Source of the DNA: Mycobacterium paraseoulense
Lineage (GTDB): Bacteria > Actinomycetota > Actinomycetes > Mycobacteriales > Mycobacteriaceae
Assembly (NCBI RefSeq): GCF_010731655.1
Contig: NZ_AP022619.1
Coordinates: 3,472,001 to 3,536,000, forward strand
Direction: 5' to 3'
DNA: 64,000 nucleotides
Each line of letters opens with the position of its first letter. Position 1 is the first letter of the stretch. Made by a program: the position numbers and the translations under genes. Below are positions 54,860 through 63,163 of the stretch, one piece after another. The notes beneath the pieces were generated by a model, which was not told where the DNA came from, searched no databases, and saw only the letters and a program-made list of their open reading frames with translations.

Positions 54860-55740
54860 CCGACAAAAGGACCAGCCTGGACGCCGCCGTCGCGCAATTG
54901 CGCAGCGGCATGACGATCGGTATCGGCGGCTGGGGCTCGCGGCGCAAGCCGATGGCGTTCGTGCGCGCCATGCTGCGCACCGGCGTCAAAGATTTGACGG
55001 TGGTCACCTACGGCGGGCCCGATCTGGGTTTGCTCTGCTCGGCCGGCAAGGTCAAGCGCGTCTACTACGGCTTCGTTTCGCTGGACTCCCCGCCCTTCTA
55101 CGACCCCTGGTTCGCCAAGGCCCGCACCAGCGGAGCGATCGAGGCCAGGGAGATGGACGAGGGCATGCTGCGGTGCGGCCTGCAGGCCGCCGCGCAACGC
55201 CTGCCGTTCCTGCCGATTCGGGCCGGTTTGGGCAGTTCGGTCCCCGACTTCTGGGAGGGCGAACTGCGGACCGTGACCAGCCCGTACCCCGCACCGGAGG
55301 GCGGGCATGAGACGCTGATCGCCATGCCGGCGCTGCGCTTGGACGCGGCCTTCGTGCACCTCAATCTCGGCGACAGCCGCGGCAATGCGGCCTACACCGG
55401 CATCGATCCCTACTTCGACGATCTGTTCCTGATGGCCGCCGACAAGCGTTTCCTGTCGGTAGAGCGCGTCGTCTCCACCGAGGAGCTGGTGAAGGCCGTT
55501 CCCCCGCAGGCCCTGCTGGTGAACCGGATGATGGTCGACTCCGTGGTGGAGGCGCCGGGTGGCGCCCACTTCACCACCGCCGCACCGGATTACGGTCGCG
55601 ACGAGAAATTCCAGCGGCATTACGCCGAGGCCGCATCGACCGACGAGGGCTGGCAGACGTTCGTCCAGACCTACCTGTCGGGCAGCGAAGACGACTATCA
55701 GGCGGCGGTCCGCGCGTTCGCAGAGGAGGCGGCCAAGTGA
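54856..55740 (+). CDS. ipdA: IpdA, alpha subunit of the COCHEA-CoA hydrolase
   Basis: A 294-residue subunit of the IpdAB heterodimer, a class I CoA-transferase-fold enzyme that acts as a C-C hydrolase on the D-ring product COCHEA-CoA. Visible are GIGGWGSRRKPMAF, VTYGGPDLGLL, GSSVPDFW and the region DSRGNAAYTGIDPYFD. It starts at the GTG in the overlap with echA20 and ends in a GTGA overlap with ipdB, typical of a coupled heterodimer. Confidence 0.94.
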   Translation: MTDKRTSLDAAVAQLRSGMTIGIGGWGSRRKPMAFVRAMLRTGVKDLTVVTYGGPDLGLLCSAGKVKRVYYGFVSLDSPPFYDPWFAKARTSGAIEAREMDEGMLRCGLQAAAQRLPFLPIRAGLGSSVPDFWEGELRTVTSPYPAPEGGHETLIAMPALRLDAAFVHLNLGDSRGNAAYTGIDPYFDDLFLMAADKRFLSVERVVSTEELVKAVPPQALLVNRMMVDSVVEAPGGAHFTTAAPDYGRDEKFQRHYAEAASTDEGWQTFVQTYLSGSEDDYQAAVRAFAEEAAK

Positions 55741-56480
55741 GCACCACCCGCGCCGAGGTGTGCGCAGTCGCGTGTGCCGAATTGTTCGCCGGAGCGGGCG
55801 AAATCATGGTCAGCCCGATGACGAACATGGCATCGGTCGGCGCGCGGCTGGCGCGGTTGACCTTTTCACCCGACATTCTGCTGACCGACGGCGAGGCGCA
55901 ACTGCTGGCGGACACCCCGGCCCTGGGCAAGCCCGGACTTGTGGAGGGCTGGATGCCGTTCGGGCGGGTGTTCGAGACGCTGGCCTGGGGCCGGCGGCAT
56001 GTGGTGATGGGCGCCAATCAGGTTGACCGCTTTGGCAATCAGAACATCTCGGCGTTCGGCCCGCTGCAACACCCGACCAGACAGATGTTCGGCCTGCGGG
56101 GCGCGCCGGGCAACGCGATCAACCACGCGACCAGCTACTGGGTCGGCAACCACTCCAAGCGGGTGTTCTGCGAGGCGGTCGACGTGGTCTGCGGCATCGG
56201 CTGGGACAAGGTGGACCCTAAGAATCCGGCGTTCCGCTTCGCCAACACCTACCGGGTCGTGTCCAACCTCGGGGTGTTCGACTTCGGCGGACCGGACCAC
56301 ACCATGCGCGCGGTGTCCCTGCATCCCGGGGTATCCCCCGACGATGTCCGCGAGGCCACCTCGTTCGAGGTGCACGGGGTGGACGAGGCCGGCGAGACCA
56401 GGCTGCCGACCGACGAGGAGCTCCGCCTGATCCGCGAGGTCATCGACCCGAAGTCGCTGCGCGACAGAGAGATACGTTGA
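55737..56480 (+). CDS. ipdB: IpdB, beta subunit of the COCHEA-CoA hydrolase
   Basis: A 247-residue CoA-transferase-fold subunit (Rv3552), pairing with IpdA. Segments SPMTNMASVGARLARLTF, VDRFGNQNISAFGP and GAPGNAINHATSYWVGNHS are family features. In the IpdAB family the usual catalytic Glu of CoA transferases is replaced, consistent with hydrolysis. The GTG start overlaps ipdA by 4 nt. Confidence 0.94.
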   Translation: MSTTRAEVCAVACAELFAGAGEIMVSPMTNMASVGARLARLTFSPDILLTDGEAQLLADTPALGKPGLVEGWMPFGRVFETLAWGRRHVVMGANQVDRFGNQNISAFGPLQHPTRQMFGLRGAPGNAINHATSYWVGNHSKRVFCEAVDVVCGIGWDKVDPKNPAFRFANTYRVVSNLGVFDFGGPDHTMRAVSLHPGVSPDDVREATSFEVHGVDEAGETRLPTDEELRLIREVIDPKSLRDREIR

Positions 56481-56500
56481 TGATTGTTCCGCCTCCTGCC

Positions 56501-56535
56501 CATCGCTTCGTCCCCCGCAAGCGGGTGGTACCCCC
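56501..56535. repeat. 35-bp repeat, copy 1 (upstream of ipdC)
   Basis: This sequence (positions 56501-56535, beginning CATCGCTTCG and ending GGTGGTACCCCC) is identical to 61665-61699. It contains a small palindrome, CCCGC-AA-GCGGG. It fills most of the 76-nt ipdB-ipdC gap and ends 21 nt before the ipdC ATG. Confidence 0.85.
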
Positions 56536-56556
56536 TCTGCATCGTCGGCGGTCGGT

Positions 56557-57639
56557 ATGAAGCTGCGCACGCCGCTGACCGAGCTGGTCGGTGTCGAGCA
56601 CCCGGTGGTCCAGACCGGGATGGGCTGGGTGGCCGGCGCGCGGCTGGTGGCCGCTACCGCCAACGCGGGCGGGCTGGGCATCCTGGCGTCGGCCACCATG
56701 ACGCTGGACGAGTTGGCGACGGCCATCGGTAAGGTCAAGGCCGCAACCGACAAGCCGTTCGGGGTGAACATCCGCGCCGACGCCGCCGACGCCGGCGACC
56801 GCGTCGACCTGATGATCCGCGAGGGCGTGAAGGTGGCGTCGTTCGCCCTGGCGCCCAAGCAGGAGTTGATCGCCCGGCTGAAAGAGGCCGGCGCGGTGGT
56901 GATCCCGTCGATCGGCGCGGCCAAGCACGCGCGCAAGGTCGCGGCCTGGGGCGCCGACGCGATGATCGTGCAGGGCGGTGAGGGCGGCGGGCACACCGGG
57001 CCCGTCGCCACCACGCTGCTGCTGCCGTCGGTGCTGGACGCCGTGCAGGGCACCGGCATTCCGGTGATCGCGGCCGGGGGATTCTTCGACGGGCGCGGGC
57101 TGGCGGCCGCGCTGAGCTACGGCGCCGCGGGCGTGGCGATGGGCACTCGCTTCCTGTTGACCTCCGATTCGACCGTCCCCGAGGCGGTCAAGCGGCGCTA
57201 CCTGGACGCGGCGCTGGACGGCACCGTGGTCACCACGCGCGTGGACGGCATGCCGCACCGCGTCCTGCGCACCGGCCTGGTCGAAAGGCTGGAAAGCGGT
57301 TCGCCGGTAAGGGGTCTCACCGCGGCCGTGCGTAACGCGGCGAAGTTCAAACACATGTCGCAGATGACCTGGCGGTCGATGATCCGCGACGGCCTGGCGA
57401 TGCGCCACGGCAAGGAGCTGACCTGGTCACAAGTGGTGATGGCGGCCAACACTCCCATGCTGTTGAAGGCGGGGCTGGTCGAGGGCAACACCGAGGCCGG
57501 GGTGCTCGCATCCGGCCAGGTCGCCGGCATCCTCGAGGACCTGCCGTCGTGCGCCGAGCTGATCGACTCGATCGTGCGCGACGCGATCGCGCACCTGAAG
57601 GCCGCGGCGGCGCTCGTGCAACCGTCAGCAGCGGACTAA
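56557..57639 (+). CDS. ipdC: IpdC, flavin-dependent oxidoreductase of C/D-ring degradation
   Basis: A 360-residue protein of the 2-nitropropane dioxygenase / nitronate monooxygenase (FMN TIM barrel) family. It has QTGMGWVAGARLVAATANAG at the N-terminus, QGGEGGGHTG phosphate loop and GGFFDGRGLAAALSYGAAG. Rv3553 (IpdC) acts in HIP catabolism and dehydrogenates an intermediate after IpdF. It is separated from ipdB by a 35-bp repeated sequence. The next gene downstream in H37Rv, fdxB, is missing here. Confidence 0.93.
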   Translation: MKLRTPLTELVGVEHPVVQTGMGWVAGARLVAATANAGGLGILASATMTLDELATAIGKVKAATDKPFGVNIRADAADAGDRVDLMIREGVKVASFALAPKQELIARLKEAGAVVIPSIGAAKHARKVAAWGADAMIVQGGEGGGHTGPVATTLLLPSVLDAVQGTGIPVIAAGGFFDGRGLAAALSYGAAGVAMGTRFLLTSDSTVPEAVKRRYLDAALDGTVVTTRVDGMPHRVLRTGLVERLESGSPVRGLTAAVRNAAKFKHMSQMTWRSMIRDGLAMRHGKELTWSQVVMAANTPMLLKAGLVEGNTEAGVLASGQVAGILEDLPSCAELIDSIVRDAIAHLKAAAALVQPSAAD

Positions 57640-57681
57640 GGACTCTGGCCGTGGCCCGCGGCGCGGCGCCATCCTGGATCA

Positions 57682-58104
57682 ATGATGTCGCTGGCACCGG
57701 AAACCTGGCCCACGCCGCTTTTGAACGCGATTCGCACGTCCAACAGGTACCTCCTCAACCCGCTCATGCTGCGGCTGGCCGGCCGCAAGAACTGGTATGC
57801 GGCGGCGATCGAGCACACCGGACGCCGGTCGGGCAAGGTGTACGCCACACCGGTCGTCGCCGAACGCATCGATGGCGGCTTCGTCATACCGTTGCCCTAC
57901 GGCACCGCGGTGGATTGGTTGCAGAATGTTCGCGCGGCGGGGCGAGCGACGATCTCGTCGCGGGGCGAGAAATACCAGGTCGTGCGGCCCGAGATCATCG
58001 ACGCTGGGGAGGCCCTGCCCTTGCTGTCGCCGCGCCGCCGACGCACCTTCGAACGGGTCGGCATAGAGGGTTATCTGAGGGTCAAAGACCGGCCGTCGAC
58101 TTGA
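57682..58104 (+). CDS. DUF385 / deazaflavin (F420)-dependent reductase-like protein
   Basis: A 140-residue protein of the split-barrel DUF385 family, related to Ddn: EHTGRRSGKVYATPVVAER corresponds to the F420-binding strand-loop and YGTAVDWLQNVRAAGRATI to the second conserved part. Activity is likely F420H2-dependent reduction of an unknown substrate. Two adjacent ATGs (57682, 57685) are possible starts. It is the first of five accessory genes placed between ipdC and fadA6. Confidence 0.75.
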   Translation: MMSLAPETWPTPLLNAIRTSNRYLLNPLMLRLAGRKNWYAAAIEHTGRRSGKVYATPVVAERIDGGFVIPLPYGTAVDWLQNVRAAGRATISSRGEKYQVVRPEIIDAGEALPLLSPRRRRTFERVGIEGYLRVKDRPST

Positions 58105-58163
58105 GCGGCGTCTCGACCACCGAGCCTGGTTAAGCTTTCCGCTAAATATGTGATAAATGAAGC

Positions 58164-58169
58164 TATAGT
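58164..58169 (+). promoter_or_regulatory. -10 element of the SatD-like gene
   Basis: TATAGT lies 6 nt before the ATG at 58176 within an AT-rich island (about 58128-58180), so transcription would begin at or next to the start codon. No ribosome-binding sequence precedes the ATG, in line with a leaderless transcript. Confidence 0.6.
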
Positions 58170-58175
58170 CTTTAT

Positions 58176-58823
58176 ATGTCTAAGGTGAAGGCTGAGCCTT
58201 CAATCCGCGCAACGCTGATCGGCGATGTGGTGGGGTCCCGGCGTGCCGGGGACCGGCCCGCCCTGCATCGGCGCGTGGCCGACGCCCTCGGCCAGGTCGC
58301 GAACGGCGCGATCGACCCGCCATCCTTCACCGTGGGGGACGAGTTTCAGGGCAGCTACCCCACTCTCGGTGGTGCGATCGACGCGGCGTTGACCGTGCGC
58401 CTGTTACTTGTGCCCGATGTCGATGTCCGCTTCGGGCTTGGGTGGGGCGCGGTGACCGTCCTGGACGCCGACGCCGGCATCCAGGACGGTCCGGGGTGGT
58501 GGACCGCCCGGGAGGCCATCCAGCAGACGGCGAAGGCCCAGCGGCAGCCCGGCTTGGCGCTGGTGCGCACGACGTTTCGGGCCGCCGCAGAGACGCGCAC
58601 CGACATCGCCGCGGTCAACGCGGCGCTGATTTGTCGGGACCATCTGCTTGGATCGCTCGATGAGAGGTCGTTGCGGATTGTGAGGGGATTGATGACCGGC
58701 CGCACCAAAAGGGAGCTCGCCGCTGCCGAGGGCATCAGCCCGTCGGCGGTCTCGCAGCGCGCGAGCCGCGACGGTTTGGATCTGATTGTCCTTGCCAGTC
58801 AATACCTTCGGGGCCTGCCGTGA
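58176..58823 (+). CDS. SatD-family protein, possible nucleotide-cyclase-like fold with HTH
   Basis: A 215-residue protein of the SatD family. It has LIGDVVGSR (14-22), TVGDEFQ (52-58), RFGLGWG (85-91) and DGPGWWTAREAI (104-115). These resemble the palm-type pattern of GGDEF/class III cyclases: one Asp after strand 1 (Asp17) and a GDEF-like hairpin (Asp55-Glu56). The C-terminus (172-196; TKRELAAAEGISPSAVSQRA) is a helix-turn-helix. Catalysis is not established. It starts a two-gene unit with a membrane protein (4-nt overlap) and is probably leaderless. Confidence 0.7.
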   Translation: MSKVKAEPSIRATLIGDVVGSRRAGDRPALHRRVADALGQVANGAIDPPSFTVGDEFQGSYPTLGGAIDAALTVRLLLVPDVDVRFGLGWGAVTVLDADAGIQDGPGWWTAREAIQQTAKAQRQPGLALVRTTFRAAAETRTDIAAVNAALICRDHLLGSLDERSLRIVRGLMTGRTKRELAAAEGISPSAVSQRASRDGLDLIVLASQYLRGLP

Positions 58824-59560
58824 GCGCCGTCGCCGTCCTGCTTACGGCTCTCGGCATCGCCGACCTGTGTCGCCGAGCGATCCGGGCGGTGTGGGTGCCG
58901 CTTGCGGTCGGGCCGGTTGTGGTGGCGGCGTTCTTGGCGCTGGGCGCGCTGTGGCATGCCGGCGACATCCCGCTGCTCGTGCTGGCTGCCGCGTCGGTCG
59001 TCGCATGGGAATGGCTCTGCGCGCGCAGCGAACGCAGCGGCGGCCACCAGGCCGCGCCGCTCGCGGTGTTCGCTGCGACGCTGGCCCTCTTGACGTTGCT
59101 GTCCGGCTGGACGTCGACGGTCGGCGGCGTCATCGGGCGGTGGTCGGCGTGGGTGCAGCTGCCGCTCAGCCACGTGACGCCCACGCGGCTGCTGATGATC
59201 CTCGGCGTGGTGCTGGTGCAGTTCGCGACCGCGAATCAGCTTGTGCGCCTGGTGCTCGGTTCGGTGGGAGCGGTGCGCCCGGCCGGTGAGCCGCAGCCGT
59301 CGGACCGGCTCAAGGGCGGCCGACTGCTGGGCCCCATGGAACGCCTGCTGATCCTGAGCCTGGGCGTCGGCGGCCAGGTGGCCGCCGCCAGCGCCGTCGT
59401 CGCCGCCAAGGGCATCATCCGCTTTCCCGAGTTGAGCGCCCAGAAGGGCCGCAACGGTGAGGTCGGCATCGACGAGGTGACCGAGTACTTCTTGGTCGGC
59501 AGCTTCACGAGTTGGCTGCTGGCCCTCGGCGGGATCGGCCTGGTGCTGGCGACCCGGTGA
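58820..59560 (+). CDS. DUF3307-like integral membrane protein, partner of the SatD-like gene
   Basis: A 246-residue membrane protein with about six hydrophobic helices. The C-terminal part (GRLLGPMERLLILSLG, AAKGIIRFPEL and TEYFLVGSFTSW) resembles the conserved part of DUF3307 proteins, which often lie beside satD genes. The GTG start overlaps the SatD stop (GTGA), so the two are translationally coupled. A membrane effector or transporter controlled by the SatD-like protein is possible, but nothing in the sequence proves it. Confidence 0.65.
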   Translation: MSAVAVLLTALGIADLCRRAIRAVWVPLAVGPVVVAAFLALGALWHAGDIPLLVLAAASVVAWEWLCARSERSGGHQAAPLAVFAATLALLTLLSGWTSTVGGVIGRWSAWVQLPLSHVTPTRLLMILGVVLVQFATANQLVRLVLGSVGAVRPAGEPQPSDRLKGGRLLGPMERLLILSLGVGGQVAAASAVVAAKGIIRFPELSAQKGRNGEVGIDEVTEYFLVGSFTSWLLALGGIGLVLATR

Positions 59561-59573
59561 TGACGGGCAGACT

Positions 59574-60050
59574 GTGGGGGTGGCAGCCGCACCGGTAGCC
59601 CGGCACCTGCTTCGGGCCAAAGACCTCGTCGACGCGCGTTACTACGAGTCTCTGTCCGTCGCCGACCTGGCCGCGGCCGCAGGCCTTTCACCCGCTCACT
59701 TCAGTCGGCGCTTCAGGCAGACGTTCGGCGAGTCGCCGCACCAGTACGTGCTGACGCGGCGGCTCGAACGAGCCGCCGCATTGCTGCGCACGACCGACTG
59801 GACGGTGGCCGCCGTTTGCATCGCCGTGGGTTGGGAAAGCGTCGGCTCGTTCACGACGAGCTTTCGCCGCATGTTCGGCGTGACGCCACAGGGCTATCGG
59901 GCTACCTTTCCGCCCGCCGAGCGCCACGTACGAATTCCGCGCTGTGTCGCGCTGGCCTACGGGCGGCCGCAAAACCGCACGTTTCGAGAAGACGGCGGAC
60001 CTGCGAAATCCGTAGCGTCGACGCGAGACAACGGGAGTGAGGAGAACTGA
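59574..60050 (+). CDS. AraC-family transcriptional regulator
   Basis: A 158-residue regulator with a double helix-turn-helix AraC domain (about 12-112): SVADLAAAAGLSPAHFSRRF and the second helix pair VAAVCIAVGWESVGSFTTSF...GVTPQGYR. There is no separate N-terminal ligand domain, so it is a short AraC type. The start may be GTG 59574 or 59580. The stop overlaps the VOC gene start (TGATG), so it probably controls or is cotranscribed with that gene. Confidence 0.85.
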   Translation: MGVAAAPVARHLLRAKDLVDARYYESLSVADLAAAAGLSPAHFSRRFRQTFGESPHQYVLTRRLERAAALLRTTDWTVAAVCIAVGWESVGSFTTSFRRMFGVTPQGYRATFPPAERHVRIPRCVALAYGRPQNRTFREDGGPAKSVASTRDNGSEEN

Positions 60051-60505
60051 TGATCACGATTGCAAACGCTCAGTTCTGGGTGCATGACCAAGACGCGGCG
60101 CTGGCGTTCTACACCAAGACCCTGGGCTGGGAGGTCCGGGCGGACGTGACGATGGAAGCGTGGCACTTCCGCTGGCTGTGCGTCGGTCCCGTCGGGCAGG
60201 ACGGCGTCGGGCTGGTTCTCATGCCCGTTCCAGGGGCGCCGATGCTCGACGCCGCGGCCAGCGCGCAACTGGCAGAGCTGGTGGCCAAGGGAGCCGGTGG
60301 CACCTTGTTCCTGGAGACCGACGACTGCCAAGCCGCCTACGACGAATTATCCGCTCGCGGAGTCGAATTCAATGATCCTCCCACCGCGCAGGCGTACGGT
60401 ATCGACACTTCCTTCCGCGACCCGTCCGGCAACAACATTCGACTCACCCAAGTACTCGAGTTCGATCCGGCACGCGGCCCCGCAGGACCTACAACCGCTC
60501 GATAA
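60050..60505 (+). CDS. VOC (glyoxalase/bleomycin-resistance fold) protein
   Basis: A 151-residue vicinal-oxygen-chelate protein with two beta-alpha-beta-beta-beta modules: AQFWVHDQDAALAFYTKTLGW at the N-terminus and FLETDDCQAAYDELSARGV...FRDPSGNNIRL at the C-terminus. Substrate unknown; such proteins bind metal or sequester small toxic compounds. It pairs with the AraC regulator. Its 3-prime end overlaps convergent fadA6 by 17 nt. Confidence 0.85.
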   Translation: MITIANAQFWVHDQDAALAFYTKTLGWEVRADVTMEAWHFRWLCVGPVGQDGVGLVLMPVPGAPMLDAAASAQLAELVAKGAGGTLFLETDDCQAAYDELSARGVEFNDPPTAQAYGIDTSFRDPSGNNIRLTQVLEFDPARGPAGPTTAR

Positions 60506-61649
60506 TGGTGACGTTGGCGGTGCCGCCGCCCTCACACATCGTCTGCAGGCCATAGCGGCCGCCGATGCGCTCGAGATTGTTGAGCATGGTGGCGAACAGC
60601 TTGGCGCCGGTGGCCCCGAGCGGGTGACCGAGGGCGATCGCGCCACCGTTGGGGTTGACCTTTTCCGGATCGGCCTTGATCTCCTTGAGCCACGCCATCA
60701 CCACCGGCGCGAACGCCTCGTTGATCTCGACGGTGTCGATGTCGTCGATGGACAGCCCGGTCTTGTCGAAGGCGTGGCGGGTGGCGGGGATGGGCCCGGT
60801 CAGCATGAACACCGGGTCGGCGGCGCGGGCACTGATGTGGTGGATGCGGGCCCGCGGGGTCAGGTTGTGGTCCTTGACCGCCTGCTCCGAAGCCAACAGC
60901 ACCGCGCTGGCGCCGTCCGAGATCTGGCTGGCCATCGCCGCCGTCAACCGGCCGCCCTCGACGAGCGTCTTCAGGCCGGCCATCTTCTCCAGCGACGACT
61001 CACGCGGACCCTCGTCGACCCGGAATGGCCCCGATTCCGTTTCGACGGTGATGATCTCGTTGTCGAAGTGACCGCCGCGGATCGCGGCGAACGCCCGCTC
61101 GTGGCTGGTCAGCGCGTACTGCTCCATCTCCTCGCGCGACAGGTTCCACTTCTCGGCAATCAGCTCGGAGCCGCGGAACTGAGAGATCTCCTGGTCGCCG
61201 TAGCGGTGCAGCCACTGCTTGGACTCGTTGGTCGGCGAGGTGAACCCGAACTGTTCGCCGACGGTCATCGCGGACGAGATCGGGATCTGGCTCATGTTCT
61301 GCACGCCGCCGGCCACGATGAGGTCGGCTGTTCCGGCCATGATCGCCTGCGCGCCAAAGGAAATCGCCTGCTGGCTGGAACCGCACTGGCGGTCCACGGT
61401 GACGCCGGGAACCTCTTCGGGGTAGCCCGCGGCCAGCCACGAGAGCCGGGCGATGTTGCCCGCCTGCGCACCGATGGCGTCGACGCAGCCGGCGATCACG
61501 TCGTCGACGGCGGCGGGGTCGACGTCGACCCGGTCGAGCAGTCCGCGCCACCCGAGGGCACCGAGGTCCACGGGGTGCACCCCGGCCAGCGATCCGTTCC
61601 GCTTGCCGACCGCGGTACGCACAGCGTCAATGACGTACGCCTCAGCCAT
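60489..61649 (-). CDS. fadA6: thiolase FadA6 of C/D-ring degradation
   Basis: A 386-residue thiolase (same length as M. tuberculosis FadA6) that releases acetyl-CoA in the breakdown of the C/D-ring intermediates. It has [15 protein letters not shown] with the nucleophile Cys, NEAFAPVVMAW, GHPLGATGAKL with the catalytic His, and TMCEGGGTANV with the second Cys. The ATG at 61649 has GGAGGAGCGACACC upstream. The open frame to 61718 crosses a 35-bp repeat and is not used. Confidence 0.95.
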   Translation of the reverse strand: MAEAYVIDAVRTAVGKRNGSLAGVHPVDLGALGWRGLLDRVDVDPAAVDDVIAGCVDAIGAQAGNIARLSWLAAGYPEEVPGVTVDRQCGSSQQAISFGAQAIMAGTADLIVAGGVQNMSQIPISSAMTVGEQFGFTSPTNESKQWLHRYGDQEISQFRGSELIAEKWNLSREEMEQYALTSHERAFAAIRGGHFDNEIITVETESGPFRVDEGPRESSLEKMAGLKTLVEGGRLTAAMASQISDGASAVLLASEQAVKDHNLTPRARIHHISARAADPVFMLTGPIPATRHAFDKTGLSIDDIDTVEINEAFAPVVMAWLKEIKADPEKVNPNGGAIALGHPLGATGAKLFATMLNNLERIGGRYGLQTMCEGGGTANVTIIERL

Positions 61650-61664
61650 GGTGTCGCTCCTCCT

Positions 61665-61699
61665 CATCGCTTCGTCCCCCGCAAGCGGGTGGTACCCCC
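61665..61699. repeat. 35-bp repeat, copy 2 (upstream of fadA6)
   Basis: It is identical to 56501-56535. In fadA6 orientation it ends 15 nt before the ATG, just ahead of AGGAGGAGCG. The presence of two exact copies in unrelated leaders points to a dispersed element rather than a protein-coding or terminator need. Confidence 0.85.
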
Positions 61700-61727
61700 A
61701 CCGCATCGTCTCCGACACGAGCCATCT

Positions 61728-62330
61728 TCAGACTCCTTCTTTGGTAATCCCACCAAGGACGATGGCGAGATATTGCTGACCCACCTGCTGAGCCGTCAGG
61801 GGCCCGCCGGGTTGATACCAGCGCACCGACACCCAGGTGGTGTCACGAATGAAACGGTAGACGAGGTCGACGTTGAGGTCGGGCTGGAAGTAGCCCTCGT
61901 CGATGCCCTGGTTGATCACCTCGACCCACATCTTGCGCTGCTGGCGGTTCATGTCCTCGATGTAGGCGAACCGGGGCTGCGCCAGCAACCGTTGGGCTTC
62001 GTCCTGATAGATGACGACCTGCGCGTGCCGGTGCTCGATCGCCTCGAACGACGCCATGAACAGTCCCTTGAGCCGCTCCAGCGGGTTGGCCTCGCTGTCG
62101 ACGATCTCGCGGTAGCGGGCGAACAGCCAGTCCAGAAAGCTGCGCAGCAGCTCGTCGACCATCTCCTCCTTGGAGGAGAAGTGGTGATAAAGGCTCCCGG
62201 ACAGGATGCCCGCGCTGTCGGCGATGTCGCGCACGGTGGTGGCGCGCAGGCCGCGCTCGGCGAACATGGTCGCGGCGAGTTCCAGTAACTCGTCGCGGCG
62301 GCTGTTCGCCTGACCGGCCACTCGGTCCAT
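61728..62330 (-). CDS. kstR2: TetR-family repressor KstR2
   Basis: A 200-residue TetR regulator, same length as M. tuberculosis KstR2, which represses the HIP (C/D-ring) genes until HIP-CoA is bound. The N-terminal helix-turn-helix is at about 30-52 (TVRDIADSAGILSGSLYHHF) with a helical ligand domain after. A KstR2-type operator lies 15 nt upstream, so autoregulation is likely. KstR itself is not encoded in the window. Kept in a separate transcript from convergent or neighbouring genes by a 78-nt gap from fadA6. Confidence 0.95.
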   Translation of the reverse strand: MDRVAGQANSRRDELLELAATMFAERGLRATTVRDIADSAGILSGSLYHHFSSKEEMVDELLRSFLDWLFARYREIVDSEANPLERLKGLFMASFEAIEHRHAQVVIYQDEAQRLLAQPRFAYIEDMNRQQRKMWVEVINQGIDEGYFQPDLNVDLVYRFIRDTTWVSVRWYQPGGPLTAQQVGQQYLAIVLGGITKEGV

Positions 62331-62345
62331 CCGATCAGAGTATCA

Positions 62346-62359
62346 ACCAAGCGCTTGCT
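62346..62359. promoter_or_regulatory. KstR2-type operator upstream of kstR2
   Basis: ACCAAGCGCTTGCT fits AnCAAGnnCTTGnT at all fixed positions. It lies between the ipdF stop (62375) and the kstR2 ATG (62330) on the same strand. Confidence 0.9.
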
Positions 62360-62374
62360 TGGCCAGTTCGCCGC

Positions 62375-63163
62375 TCAGGGATGCTGGCTGGAGACCGAGA
62401 TGACCTCGCCCGTCAGATAGCTGGAGTAGTCGCTGGCCAGGAACGCGATGGTGGCCGCCACCTCCCACGGCTCGGCCGCCCGCCCGAACGCTTCGCCGGC
62501 CGACAACCGGTCGAGCAGGTCGGCGGAGGTCGTCTTGTCCAGGAACTTGTGGCGCGCGATGCTCGGGGACACCGCGTTGATCCGCACCCCGTACTCGACG
62601 GCTTCGATTGCGCTGCAACGGGTTAACGCCATCACCCCCGCTTTGGCCGCCGCATAGTGCGACTGCGAGTGCTGGGCGCGCCAGCCCAGCACGCTGGCGT
62701 TGTTGACGATGACGCCGCCGTGGTCCGCCTCACGGAAGTAGCCCAGCGCCGCCCGGGTGGCCCGGAACACCGACGACAGCGTCACGTCCAGGACGCGGTC
62801 CCACTCGTCGTCGGTCATGTCGACCACCGGCGTCTGACCGCCCAGCCCGGCATTGTTGACCAGCACGTCGAGCCGGCCCATCCGGGCGGTCGTCGACGCG
62901 ATCAGCGCGTCGACCTGCGCCGTGGACGTCACGTCGCACAGCACGCTCTCGACCCGACCCAGGCCCAGCGCGGACAGTTCGTCGGCGGTCTGCCCCAGCC
63001 GCCGTTCGTGGTGGTCGGACACCACCACGTCGGCGCCCTCCACCAAGGCCCTTCGCGCCGTCGCCGATCCGATGCCGGTGCCGGCCGCCGCGGTCACGAC
63101 AACCACCTTGCCCTGCAGAAGCCCGTGCCCGGCAACCTCTTTCGGAGCTTCGGACAGGCTCAT
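62375..63163 (-). CDS. ipdF: IpdF, SDR of the HIP pathway
   Basis: A 262-residue SDR (Rv3559c) that oxidises the 5-hydroxy group of the HIP-CoA intermediate. It has the cofactor loop TAAAGTGIGSATARRAL, NNAGLGGQTP, the active-site NNASVLGWRAQHSQSHYAAAK (Ser, Tyr, Lys) and a typical SDR C-terminus. It overlaps the fadE30 stop by 4 nt, so both are in one operon that continues beyond the window. Confidence 0.93.
   Translation of the reverse strand: MSLSEAPKEVAGHGLLQGKVVVVTAAAGTGIGSATARRALVEGADVVVSDHHERRLGQTADELSALGLGRVESVLCDVTSTAQVDALIASTTARMGRLDVLVNNAGLGGQTPVVDMTDDEWDRVLDVTLSSVFRATRAALGYFREADHGGVIVNNASVLGWRAQHSQSHYAAAKAGVMALTRCSAIEAVEYGVRINAVSPSIARHKFLDKTTSADLLDRLSAGEAFGRAAEPWEVAATIAFLASDYSSYLTGEVISVSSQHP

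Noticed and set aside
60506..62288. Long plus-strand frame opposite fadA6 and kstR2
   Set aside because: His/Val/Arg-rich antisense translation with no domain and no start signal.
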